21,037 nucleotides of DNA from a virus. A model generated the notes under the pieces. That model searched no databases, had not been told where the DNA came from, and was given only the letters and a program-made list of their open reading frames with translations. The translations under genes and the position numbers were made by a program. Below, piece by piece: positions 1-7,396 of the stretch (position 1 is the first letter of the stretch; each line of letters begins with the position of its first letter). The stretch is from positions 1-21,037 of IMG/VR virus record IMGVR_UViG_3300046009_010245. The stretch is one strand, 5' to 3'.

Positions 1-177
1 TGCCTTTGCAACGGAAGTTTTTCCTGTTCCAGCCTTTCCGTAGAACAACATGTTTGGAATCTTGCCTTCCTTTACCATTCCATTAAAAATGGTGGCAAGG
101 TCAATCGGCAATATGCAATCGGATAGAGTCTTGGGTCGATACTTTTCGACCCAAATTAGATTGTTGATATTAGTCAC
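1..177 (-). CDS. 44: Sliding-clamp loader large subunit gp44 (partial, N-terminus only)
   Basis: This is the first 59 residues of the clamp-loader ATPase that, with gp62, opens the gp45 ring and loads it at primer-template junctions. The reading frame gives a WVEKYRPKTL segment near the N-terminus, typical of gp44/RFC-family loaders. It then gives the Walker A loop FYGKAGTGKTSVAKA at about residues 46-59, cut by the window edge. No in-frame ATG is available, so I take the GTG at 177-175. An AAGGG Shine-Dalgarno-like sequence lies a few bases before it, inside the end of gp45, and the gp45 stop is one base upstream, so translation is probably coupled to gp45. The AAA+ remainder lies outside the window. 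Family assignment is firm; the GTG start is inference. Confidence 0.93.
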   Translation of the reverse strand, partial: MTNINNLIWVEKYRPKTLSDCILPIDLATIFNGMVKEGKIPNMLFYGKAGTGKTSVAKA

Positions 178-178
178 T

Positions 179-850
179 TTAACCCTTGTTGATTGCGATG
201 TAGTAGCAGATATTACCTGATTCATGAGTAAATCTGGATACCACGGTGCTGCTCAATTCTACCTTATATGAACCAGGATAAAACTTTATGTCTTCAACGT
301 TCACAAAACCGCTATAGTCTGGGCCATCATAATTTTCATCAATAACCACCGAAAAGCTGTTTGAAGTGCTGTTCTTGGGGTCATCGATAATAATACTCAT
401 CGAACCATCTTCACCTATGATCTTCAAGTTTGACACGTGAAGAATGCTAGCTGCTTTAAGCATCTCGTCTATGTCGTTTTTATCCAAATTAAATGATGCC
501 GTAATGGATGGCATCTTGATTTCCTTCTTTGGAACGGTCAAGAGGGATTCCGATGAATAAAAATATCTAACGGATGATTTTCCATTGGATATGTCAACAT
601 ACTTCTCGCCAAACTCAAGATCCGGCGTTGCAAACATGCTAACTACCCCAAGGAATTGATTAAGATCAAAAATTGGAATTGTAGTATCAAACTCTTCCTC
701 AATTTTTGCCTCTGCCAAGATATTTCCACCATTAGAAATTGTCCTTAGCGTATTTCCTGGCTTGATTAGGATGTTGGAGTTTATGGCTGCAAAATTTTTA
801 AGAATAGAAAGAGTTTCTCTTGAGAGTCTCATTTTTGTCACAGTTGTCAT
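179..850 (-). CDS. 45: DNA polymerase sliding clamp gp45
   Basis: This is the trimeric processivity ring for the phage DNA polymerase. In T4-like phages it also serves as the mobile activator of late transcription through gp55 and gp33. At 223 residues it is close to the T4 protein (228), and the N-terminal pattern MRLSRETLSILKNFAAIN and the overall two-domain layout match T4-like clamps. A clear Shine-Dalgarno sequence (AAGGA) precedes the ATG. The gene sits 17 bp after a small basic ORF and directly before gp44, the usual clamp/clamp-loader order. A candidate sigma70-type promoter lies upstream at 1027-1054. Nothing is unusual in the protein itself. Confidence 0.95.
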   Translation of the reverse strand: MTTVTKMRLSRETLSILKNFAAINSNILIKPGNTLRTISNGGNILAEAKIEEEFDTTIPIFDLNQFLGVVSMFATPDLEFGEKYVDISNGKSSVRYFYSSESLLTVPKKEIKMPSITASFNLDKNDIDEMLKAASILHVSNLKIIGEDGSMSIIIDDPKNSTSNSFSVVIDENYDGPDYSGFVNVEDIKFYPGSYKVELSSTVVSRFTHESGNICYYIAINKG

Positions 851-867
851 ATAGATCCTTATGTATA

Positions 868-1020
868 TTATTCAAAGTCTTTTTTGTACATTGCATCATT
901 AAGCTGCTGTTTTTGGCCGTGTCTATTGCCTCTTTTGCTTCTTTTTTGTTGTTTTTTACCAAGGCCAGATGGCTTGTTCTTGCGGCGATTAGTAAACTTT
1001 TCAAAGCTGTCTTCATTCAT
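868..1020 (-). CDS. Small highly basic protein upstream of gp45 (50 aa, hypothetical)
   Basis: I do not recognise this protein. It is a 50-residue ORF starting MNEDSFEKFTNRRKNK and dominated by Lys, Arg and Gln in the middle (KKQQKRSKRGNRHGQKQQ), so it is very basic and could bind nucleic acid or RNA polymerase. It ends 17 bp before the gp45 ATG and does not overlap gp45. A competing ORF in another frame (798-1016) runs 53 bases into gp45 and reads less like a real protein. In T4 the gene between 45 and 46 is rpbA, an RNA polymerase-binding protein; this ORF is far shorter and I see no match. The initiation context is weak: the nearest purine-rich element is GGAGA 13 bases upstream. Existence is likely; function is unknown. 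Confidence 0.5.
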   Translation of the reverse strand: MNEDSFEKFTNRRKNKPSGLGKKQQKRSKRGNRHGQKQQLNDAMYKKDFE

Positions 1021-1026
1021 GACTCT

Positions 1027-1054
1027 ATTATATCTCCGTATTGCAGTAAATCAA
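1027..1054 (-). promoter_or_regulatory. Candidate sigma70-type early promoter for the gp45-gp44 operon
   Basis: On the minus strand a TTGATT -35 element (1054-1049) is followed after 16 bases by a perfect TATAAT -10 (1032-1027). It overlaps the stop codon of the 94-aa ORF. The same 16-base spacer and identical -10 occur in the stronger island promoter at 16704-16731. Transcription would start at about 1020, at or beside the ATG of the 50-aa ORF, giving a roughly 170-base leader to gp45. This is a pattern match only. Confidence 0.45.
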
Positions 1055-1335
1055 ATTTCAATCCATTGAAAACTGTCATTGTCTTTATACCAAATGTACA
1101 TTTTTCCATCGGTGTTCATCCATAACTGCCCTTCCCGTGGGTTTATTGGCGCTATAGCGCCCTGGAAAGGCTCGGTTAGTCCTGTGGCTTGCCATTTTTT
1201 CCTGTCTTGCTGGGGGCTTTTCTGGGTCGTTTGCGTGCAAACAAACATTTGCCCCTGATTTAGGACAAGATCCCCTCTCTTGTAGGTTAAGGGGACCCCG
1301 TTTCCGTTTTTAAATTTAAACTGTCCTTTGTACAT
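1051..1335 (-). CDS. Small late-type protein with virion-like motifs between gp46 and gp45 (94 aa)
   Basis: The function is not established. The C-terminus GQLWMNTDGKMYIWYKDND...QWIEI belongs to a recurrent pattern at the ends of phage structural proteins (short 'DGK-x-Y-x-W' modules). The segment YKRGDLVLNQGQMFVCTQTTQ resembles small beta-sheet carbohydrate-binding modules with a 'Y-x-x-GD-V-x-x-x-G-x-x-F-x-C' pattern. No signal peptide or membrane segment is seen. A perfect late-promoter box (TATAAATA, 1350-1343) lies immediately upstream and there is no Shine-Dalgarno sequence, so the gene should be late although its neighbours are replication genes. I infer a minor virion or decoration protein. 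A non-structural role is possible, and the motif resemblance is by eye. Confidence 0.7.
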   Translation of the reverse strand: MYKGQFKFKNGNGVPLTYKRGDLVLNQGQMFVCTQTTQKSPQQDRKKWQATGLTEPFQGAIAPINPREGQLWMNTDGKMYIWYKDNDSFQWIEI

Positions 1336-1342
1336 TTAAAAA

Positions 1343-1350
1343 TATTTATA
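1343..1350 (-). promoter_or_regulatory. Late promoter -10 box TATAAATA
   Basis: This is an exact match to the T4-type late promoter element recognised by RNA polymerase carrying gp55. It overlaps the gp46 stop codon (1348-1346) and lies only seven bases before the ATG of the 94-aa ORF. The mRNA would therefore begin at or very near that ATG (read: TATAAATATTTTTAAATG). Confidence 0.75.
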
Positions 1351-3067
1351 CTTGTACTTTAATCTTGGAAAAATTGTTCTTTTTCTCAAATGCCATATGC
1401 TGATCAAATTTATCTGTAAGAGAATCAGCCTTGTGACTTATAATGTATATAGAACACTTGTTTTTCATCTTATTAAGTATTTTTAGGAAAGATTCTGTTC
1501 CCGTTGCATCAAGTGAAGAATCTAGTATCTCGTCAAAAATTAAAAGGTTGCAGTTAAGGCTGTTCTTCATTTTGGCAACTTCACGCCAAGTCAACAATAT
1601 GGCCAAATCGATACGTTGCTTCTCTCCCTCAGAGAAGCTGGAATATGAGAATGCATCTCTGTATCTTGACTTGATTGTTTCCTTGAACTCCTCATCGATG
1701 GTGAAGTCAACATATAGATTAAGCTTTCCGAGGAACTTGTTGACGAGTCCATTGATGATGGGAACATAATGCTTGATAATGCGGCTCTTAAGCCCGCCAT
1801 CTTTGAGGATATCGTATACAACATCGTGATGAATTTGTTCATTGATTAAACTCTGCAATTTGTTTGATATTTCTAGCTTCTTAGATTCGGACTCTTCAAG
1901 ACTGGCCTGAAAGGATGCAATATTGCTGCTTGCCTCTTTTTCCTTCTTTTCTTTTTCCAGAACCTTTATATTTGATTCAGCATTCCCAATCCTGTAGCTT
2001 ATTGCATTTATGTCGTCGGAAAGAACGCTCTCTTCGTTTTTTTGCTTTTCAAGAAGTTCCTGTGCATCCTTTAGTTCTTCGTTCTTGTTCTTGGCTATTA
2101 CAAGTGCCTTTCTGCACTCCAACAACTTAGCTTCTTTTTCCTTTATGTGTTTTTCTTTTTGATCCTTTGGAAGATCTTGTCCACAGCATTTACATGTAGC
2201 AGTGGAATTGAGAGAGTGTATCTCATCCTTAAGCGTTGATTCAAGAGTCTCTGTCTTGACCAACATTGCAGGAACATCCCTGAGAGAATGTATGTGATCT
2301 TTATTTTCCTTTATCTCAGTCTTAAGTTTGTTGAAGTCTTTGAGGATATTAGTCTTTTCCGAGGAATCCAGTTTTATTCCGTCTTTATAAGACTTTATTT
2401 TGTCTTCAATTATCTTTATGTCACCAGCATTATGATTTTTTACTTGCTCAATGAATTCTTTCTGAGACTTTATCTTTTCGTGGGCTATTTTAAGAAGAGA
2501 ATCCTGTTCTCCTATGCTTATCTTTATAGACGCAAGCTGTCCTTTGACATAAACATTCATGTCAGCCAATATATCCAACTCAAGCAATCCCTCAATGATC
2601 TTTCTTCGTTCTGCTGGAGTCAACTGCATGAATGGTATAAAGTTTGACTTTCCGAGAATTACTACTTGCTTGAATGCCGAAAAATCAAAGCCAAGAACAT
2701 GTTCTTCCAGATACTCTTGGTAATCTTTGGATTTGGCATTTTGGTCAAGAAGTTCGTTATCCTTGTAAATTTCAAAGATCTTGGGAGAAAGACCTCTTCT
2801 TATCATGTAGTGAGAGTTTGACTTGTTGAATTCAATTTCAACCACGCAACCCTTGCTATTCACTGTATTTACAAGTTGAGGTATATTAATTGGGCGAAAG
2901 GGCTTTCCAAACAAACCAAAGCAAAGTGAATCCAAAAGGGCAAATGATTTGCCATTTCCATTTGTCCCCGTAACCAAAGTTGTTTTACGACTGTTTAAAT
3001 TGATTTCGGTAAAATTATTACCAAATGAACCAAAATTTTTAAATCTTACCTTTAGGAATTCTATCAC
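1346..3067 (-). CDS. 46: Recombination endonuclease subunit gp46 (Rad50/SbcC-like ATPase)
   Basis: This is the SMC-like ATPase partner of gp47. The gp46/gp47 complex resects DNA ends for recombination-dependent replication and takes part in host DNA breakdown. Walker A GTNGNGKS is at residues 34-41. A Rad50 zinc-hook CxxC (C292-K-C-C295, followed by GQDL) sits between two Lys/Glu-rich coiled-coil arms (about 180-285 and 300-410). The ABC signature SFSEGEKQR is at 477-485 and Walker B LLIFDE at 508-513. The length of 573 fits the family (T4 gp46 is 560). The start overlaps the gp47 stop by four bases (ATGA), indicating coupled translation and matched stoichiometry. Its stop codon is embedded in the late promoter of the next gene. 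Confidence 0.96.
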   Translation of the reverse strand: MIEFLKVRFKNFGSFGNNFTEINLNSRKTTLVTGTNGNGKSFALLDSLCFGLFGKPFRPINIPQLVNTVNSKGCVVEIEFNKSNSHYMIRRGLSPKIFEIYKDNELLDQNAKSKDYQEYLEEHVLGFDFSAFKQVVILGKSNFIPFMQLTPAERRKIIEGLLELDILADMNVYVKGQLASIKISIGEQDSLLKIAHEKIKSQKEFIEQVKNHNAGDIKIIEDKIKSYKDGIKLDSSEKTNILKDFNKLKTEIKENKDHIHSLRDVPAMLVKTETLESTLKDEIHSLNSTATCKCCGQDLPKDQKEKHIKEKEAKLLECRKALVIAKNKNEELKDAQELLEKQKNEESVLSDDINAISYRIGNAESNIKVLEKEKKEKEASSNIASFQASLEESESKKLEISNKLQSLINEQIHHDVVYDILKDGGLKSRIIKHYVPIINGLVNKFLGKLNLYVDFTIDEEFKETIKSRYRDAFSYSSFSEGEKQRIDLAILLTWREVAKMKNSLNCNLLIFDEILDSSLDATGTESFLKILNKMKNKCSIYIISHKADSLTDKFDQHMAFEKKNNFSKIKVQV

Positions 3068-4110
3068 TCTTCATCCTTTGACAATGCACTATTATATGCT
3101 TCATCTACGATCTTGGCAAGAATCGATTTGTCTATGGACTTCTCGCTTATGGAATTTATTTCCTCATGCAGAAGTTGCAAGGTGTCTTTATGGACATCAA
3201 CTGCAACCAAATCTGGATTTGTTGTGACTTCATCCGTTACTGCCAATTCTGCCACACCTGCCTCATAAAATTTGTCAATGTACTTTTCAAAAGCTGCAGC
3301 CTTAGTGCGGTTTTTGATAAAAATTTTGACATAACAATCTTTGAATTCTTCATAATTGATTTTTGATGGTACGTCCTCGTTATAATCAAACGTGTGGAAA
3401 AGCTTTCCTGTATTTTCAACAAACGATAAAGTACGATCCTTGAAGTCAAATACGTGGAATCCCTTTGTTTCCCAAACATCCGAGAAACCCATCTGGTATT
3501 GCGTTCCGAGATAATGGATATTATCACGGCTAGACTTAAAATGGTAATGGCCAGTAAGAACATACTCAAATTTATTGAACAGTTTTGAGTCATAACCTTG
3601 CTCCACGGAGACTCCTCGCATTGATTGAAATCCATATAACTCAAGATGACCAAACAACAGAGAACATGTTGTGTTTTTTATAAAATCAGAACATTTAGAT
3701 TCATTCTCAGAATTTATCCATGGAAGCAAAGCTACACAGCATGTACTTAGATTAATTTCCGTTGGTTCGGAGTATATTTCCCAGTTTGGGTATTGAGAAA
3801 TCAGTTCGTCCAAAGAATTGACTGCGTTGTTGTTTCTGTAGTAAGTGTCGTGATTGCCACAGATTGCTATGCACTTTATGTTTTTTTCCCTTAATGGCTC
3901 AAAGAATCGTTTTCTCACTTCACTTAAGGTCTTGAAGTTGACGTATTTTCTTCTGTCGAATACATCTCCAAGATGAAATATTGTCTTTATGTTTTCTTTT
4001 TCCATGTAGGGAAAAAGCTGTTTTTCAAAGAACCTTAAAAAGTATTCCAAAACTATAGGAGAATCCGCTTTGTATCCAAAGTGGGTATCATTTAATATTA
4101 TGGATTTCAT
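3064..4110 (-). CDS. 47: Recombination endonuclease subunit gp47 (Mre11/SbcD-like phosphoesterase)
   Basis: This is the metal-dependent nuclease of the gp46/gp47 complex. The calcineurin-type phosphoesterase motifs appear in order: D8-T-H10 near the N-terminus, GDVFDRR at about 48-54, GNHDTYY at 85-91, GHLE and finally GHYHF. These supply the His and Asp ligands for the two metal ions. The length of 348 is close to T4 gp47 (339). The start overlaps the gp55 stop by four bases and the stop overlaps the gp46 start by four bases, so 55-47-46 form a coupled block. No Shine-Dalgarno sequence stands out, consistent with re-initiation. Nothing is missing or broken. Confidence 0.96.
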   Translation of the reverse strand: MKSIILNDTHFGYKADSPIVLEYFLRFFEKQLFPYMEKENIKTIFHLGDVFDRRKYVNFKTLSEVRKRFFEPLREKNIKCIAICGNHDTYYRNNNAVNSLDELISQYPNWEIYSEPTEINLSTCCVALLPWINSENESKCSDFIKNTTCSLLFGHLELYGFQSMRGVSVEQGYDSKLFNKFEYVLTGHYHFKSSRDNIHYLGTQYQMGFSDVWETKGFHVFDFKDRTLSFVENTGKLFHTFDYNEDVPSKINYEEFKDCYVKIFIKNRTKAAAFEKYIDKFYEAGVAELAVTDEVTTNPDLVAVDVHKDTLQLLHEEINSISEKSIDKSILAKIVDEAYNSALSKDEE

Positions 4111-4676
4111 AAATCAAATATGTCTTTTTTTACTTTTCTTTTTCTTTTTATAGGCTTCTTTGGTGAACACATCTCATCAAATCGTTCCATGTCGGAATCC
4201 GTCAACCCAAAAAAGTCTTTTCTTCCTATGTCGATACCTGAATAGATTTCGTTGAACCAGTTCTGAAAGTCTTTATTGTTCTGTTGCTCTGCAAATTTAA
4301 ATTGTGTGTACTTTTCTTTTTTTTCCTTGTTTATTATACGTACAAAAGAAAACCAGCATATTTGGGTTAGGTACCCAAATGGGCTGGTTGACTTCTTTGG
4401 GTCAAAGTTGTCGATGTATGTTATGCAGTTTAATACTGCGTCTGACACCATTTCTTCTCTGTATGGATAATTTGCAAAGTTTGGTCTATAGGAAAGTCTG
4501 GTTGCTATTTTTAGAATGCATTCACCGAGATAGTCGGTTAATTTTGGTTTTTTTCTTCCAGAGTTTTCCGCTTCTTTGCACTTTTTTTTGTATTCAACCA
4601 AAGCATCATAGAGTGCTTGATTGTCTACATAATCAGCATCTGTAGATTTTAATTTTTTTCTCTTTGGTTTTTTCAC
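4107..4676 (-). CDS. 55: Late-transcription sigma factor gp55
   Basis: This minimal sigma70-family factor directs host RNA polymerase to TATAAATA late promoters. Its 189 residues match T4 gp55 (185). The central segment (MVSDAVLNCITYIDNFDPKKSTSPFGYLTQICWFSFVRIINKEKKE, about residues 80-125) is the sigma region 2-like part of the family. The C-terminus ends KKDIFDL, a hydrophobic/acidic motif like the T4 gp55 clamp-binding tail, which docks on gp45. The only usable start is GTG (4676-4674), because a TAG lies four codons upstream in frame and no ATG intervenes. No Shine-Dalgarno sequence is obvious. The gene follows the glycan island by 37 bases with no visible terminator, so island transcripts may run into it. 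Confidence 0.93.
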   Translation of the reverse strand: MKKPKRKKLKSTDADYVDNQALYDALVEYKKKCKEAENSGRKKPKLTDYLGECILKIATRLSYRPNFANYPYREEMVSDAVLNCITYIDNFDPKKSTSPFGYLTQICWFSFVRIINKEKKEKYTQFKFAEQQNNKDFQNWFNEIYSGIDIGRKDFFGLTDSDMERFDEMCSPKKPIKRKRKVKKDIFDL

Positions 4677-4713
4677 AATATAATACTAACACATAATCAT
4701 CTAAAAACAAAGA

Positions 4714-7326
4714 TTAATTTAAATAATCGGAAAACTCCATTTCACATACTTTATATTCAATAGAATTATTTTTTTCCAATTCTTTTATATTCAAAAAAAC
4801 AACATCTTTTTCTAAAAAATTTTTATTGTTTTCTTTGATATAATCAAAGAAATTCCACGCAAGAACAATTAAAACTTTTGGCAAATTATCCAAAGCATAA
4901 TTTTTATTTTTTATCGGAATATTAACTCCTGGAATAAACTTACCATGTTTCATTATATTATCATCGATAGTATAATTAATGTGAGTATTATTGATTCCAA
5001 AATAATTCAATGATGTTGTTGCTTTAGCAGGAGATCCATAAGCAGCAATTTTTCCATATTTGTTTTTTAAATATTTTATATTTTTGTTAACAATAATTTT
5101 TATTGCATTTATGTCATTGGCAAATTTTTCATATATGGAAAAATTAGTGATTCCAAAATCTTTTTCTTCTTGTATAAACTTTTCAACACTGGGATCTATA
5201 TTGCAACCCTGTCTAGAAATATAAACGCGAATTGATCCTCCATGTGTATCAATGTGTTCTACTTTATACACACAAAGATTTAAACGATTAAAAAAGTTAT
5301 TCAAAGAAGTAACACTCCAATAATTGTAGTGTTCATGATAAATATTGTCAAAAGTTAAATCTTTAATAGTATCTTTTAAATATTGAACTTCAATTACAAA
5401 AGAACCTTTGTCATTTAATAAATCAAAAACATTGTTGGCAATATCTTTTAATTCATCGGAGTGTGCAAATACGTTAGATGCGGTTACCAATGCAGCTTTT
5501 CCATATTGATTCAATATTTTATCTACGGTTTCTTTCTTAAAATATTCATTTATTGTAGGTATGTTATTTTTGTTTGCCAACTCTGCAATATTTTTTGCTG
5601 GTTCAACGCCAACAACTGGTATTTGTTTTTCTTTTAATGGTTTTATTGCTATTCCGTCATTGCTGCCAATATCCACAACAAGTGTCGATGGTCCTAAATT
5701 AAATTCTGAAATATATTTTTCTGCAGCTTCTTCAAAATGTTTTCTAAATTTTGCAGTGGTAGAAGAAACATACAGATAATTGTCAAACATTTTGCTTGCA
5801 GGAACTGAAACCGACAATTGGCAATTGTGACATTTTGGACAGTAATTCATTTCCAATGGATACATGTCAACATCTTCTTCCAAGGTATTTTTTAAATTAT
5901 TTGCAAGAGGTGAATTGCCCAATGAAATTACTCTTTCAAGATACTTATTGTCGCATGCTCTGCATGTTGTTTTGTAACTTTCAAGTAAAAGATTTTTAGT
6001 CTTTTCGTTTACTAGTTCATATGGAAGTGTGTGGCTGATCCCGTAATTTTCGTGTTCTCTTTCTCCTCTTACCAAATTTAAAAATATAGAATCTTCGGTA
6101 AATACCATTGCATGTGCAACGTTGGGTTTAATTATGGCAACATCACCTTCATTTATTACTCTTGTTTCTATAGGTGAGTTTGGGACAGACAAATCTTTAA
6201 TTACGCTTATGTATTGACCTTTAATCAAAAGACATTTTTGTTCCTGTATTGGATGGTAATGATTTGCCCTTACCGTACCTTTTTTGGATTCTATGTATCC
6301 TATTAGGTTGATGGGTTCTGTCAATTCATAGTTTAATATTTTTCCACGATAGTCTTTGTATTCTTTACCACCACGATCAATATATTCCAAATCTTGTTTT
6401 ATTTTTTTCTCAGACCAATTATGAATCATCTCTTTTAAACAATCTTTAAGATTGTATCTAAATTCAAATCCGGTTTCCAACAATTTTTTATTTGATATCG
6501 TATAACCCAAATTTGGAATTTCATCTTGAGTTTCTATTACATTCACATCCGGATTGATTTCTTTGCAAAGTTCTGCTACTTTTTTTACTGTTATATTTTC
6601 CTTTGAAAGATGGAATGTTTCTTTGTTTATGTCCTTTCTTTCTGCCATGTATTTTATACATCTTGCCACATCAAATAGTGGTACCAAACTTTTTACTTGC
6701 ACTCCTCCGGAATATAATTTTATTGTTCCATTTTGTGCTGTTATTTTTGCAAACAAATTTGGCATTATACTCATTCTTGTGCTGTCTGTAGAATAGCCAT
6801 AAACAGAACCAAGACGAAGAATAACATAATTTTTGTCAGAATTTTTTAAATCATTTTCTGATTGAACTTTTACAGTTGAATAAGTGAGTACTGGTGTCGG
6901 GGGTTCTGATTCATCAATTCCCAATTTTGTTTTATCAAAACCCTCATATACAACATGTGTTGATGGAAAAATTATTTTGCAATCTTTTTTTACATTGTTT
7001 ATTATATTTTTAGTTCCATCAATACCGGTGCTTCTTATTAACTCGTCTTGCTCTTTGTTTTCCTGCGTCTTTACATAAGCAACGTCAGTTATTCCAGCAA
7101 GATGAATAACCACATCAGCATCTTGAATATGATGCTTTAAATCATTTTCATCAAGAATAGAACATTGAACATAATCGATACCCCAATCTCTAAGTTGTTT
7201 GACTCGTTCAGATAAAAATTTTTTATCTAAAACTACGATATTTTTAAATCTGGCTTCGCCAGAATATAGTTTGCAGAGTTCACTCCCAATGTATCCAAGA
7301 CCACCTGTAATAACAATTTTTTCCAT
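4714..7326 (-). CDS. Triple-domain sugar enzyme: SDR epimerase/reductase + cupin + zinc-binding C-methyltransferase
   Basis: One ORF fuses three modules; residue numbers count from an in-frame ATG at 7350. Residues 9-310 are an NAD(P)-dependent extended SDR with GGLGYIG (16-22), PSTHVVYE (129-136) and catalytic YSTVK (157-161), acting on a nucleotide sugar. Residues 335-445 form a cupin-like domain with HYHPIQEQ (364-371), as in dTDP-sugar isomerases. Residues 460-878 are a C-methyltransferase: zinc ligands CRAC (463-466) and CPKC (504-507), SAM loop VVDIGSNDG (558-566), and a C-terminal domain with AAYGSPAKATT (769-779). Together they suggest formation of a branched or C-methylated deoxysugar. 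The preferred start is the second ATG (7326), giving MEKIVITGGLGYIG; the first ATG (7350) belongs to a duplicated initiation region. Substrates are not known. Confidence 0.85.
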   Translation of the reverse strand: MEKIVITGGLGYIGSELCKLYSGEARFKNIVVLDKKFLSERVKQLRDWGIDYVQCSILDENDLKHHIQDADVVIHLAGITDVAYVKTQENKEQDELIRSTGIDGTKNIINNVKKDCKIIFPSTHVVYEGFDKTKLGIDESEPPTPVLTYSTVKVQSENDLKNSDKNYVILRLGSVYGYSTDSTRMSIMPNLFAKITAQNGTIKLYSGGVQVKSLVPLFDVARCIKYMAERKDINKETFHLSKENITVKKVAELCKEINPDVNVIETQDEIPNLGYTISNKKLLETGFEFRYNLKDCLKEMIHNWSEKKIKQDLEYIDRGGKEYKDYRGKILNYELTEPINLIGYIESKKGTVRANHYHPIQEQKCLLIKGQYISVIKDLSVPNSPIETRVINEGDVAIIKPNVAHAMVFTEDSIFLNLVRGEREHENYGISHTLPYELVNEKTKNLLLESYKTTCRACDNKYLERVISLGNSPLANNLKNTLEEDVDMYPLEMNYCPKCHNCQLSVSVPASKMFDNYLYVSSTTAKFRKHFEEAAEKYISEFNLGPSTLVVDIGSNDGIAIKPLKEKQIPVVGVEPAKNIAELANKNNIPTINEYFKKETVDKILNQYGKAALVTASNVFAHSDELKDIANNVFDLLNDKGSFVIEVQYLKDTIKDLTFDNIYHEHYNYWSVTSLNNFFNRLNLCVYKVEHIDTHGGSIRVYISRQGCNIDPSVEKFIQEEKDFGITNFSIYEKFANDINAIKIIVNKNIKYLKNKYGKIAAYGSPAKATTSLNYFGINNTHINYTIDDNIMKHGKFIPGVNIPIKNKNYALDNLPKVLIVLAWNFFDYIKENNKNFLEKDVVFLNIKELEKNNSIEYKVCEMEFSDYLN

Positions 7327-7363
7327 TTGTATTCTTTCTAATTTTTCCATCTGTATTCTTTCT
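7316..7363 (-). repeat. 24-bp tandem duplication of a ribosome-binding/start region
   Basis: Two adjacent 24-bp copies (7340-7363 and 7316-7339) match at 22 of 24 positions. Each carries AGAAAGAATACA, a purine-rich ribosome-binding stretch, followed by ATGGAAAAA or ATGGAAAAAA. The duplication is in frame (24 = 8 codons), so either ATG can open the same ORF. The downstream copy puts the ATG at the expected family N-terminus. Confidence 0.85.
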
Positions 7364-7396
7364 AAAACAATATACTATAAAGTTTTTACAAATCAA

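Noticed and set aside
798-1016. 72-aa minus-strand ORF overlapping the gp45 start
   Set aside because: It runs 53 bases into gp45 in another frame; the 50-aa ORF at 868-1020 ends cleanly before the gp45 ribosome-binding site and is the better candidate.
2288-2647. 119-aa plus-strand ORF opposite gp46
   Set aside because: Antisense shadow of the gp46 coiled coil, rich in Phe/Leu/Tyr as expected from the reverse of Lys/Glu codons; no ribosome-binding site.
4677-4713. TATTAT as a gp55 promoter
   Set aside because: No acceptable -35 at normal spacing; the region is too AT-rich for the match to be meaningful.
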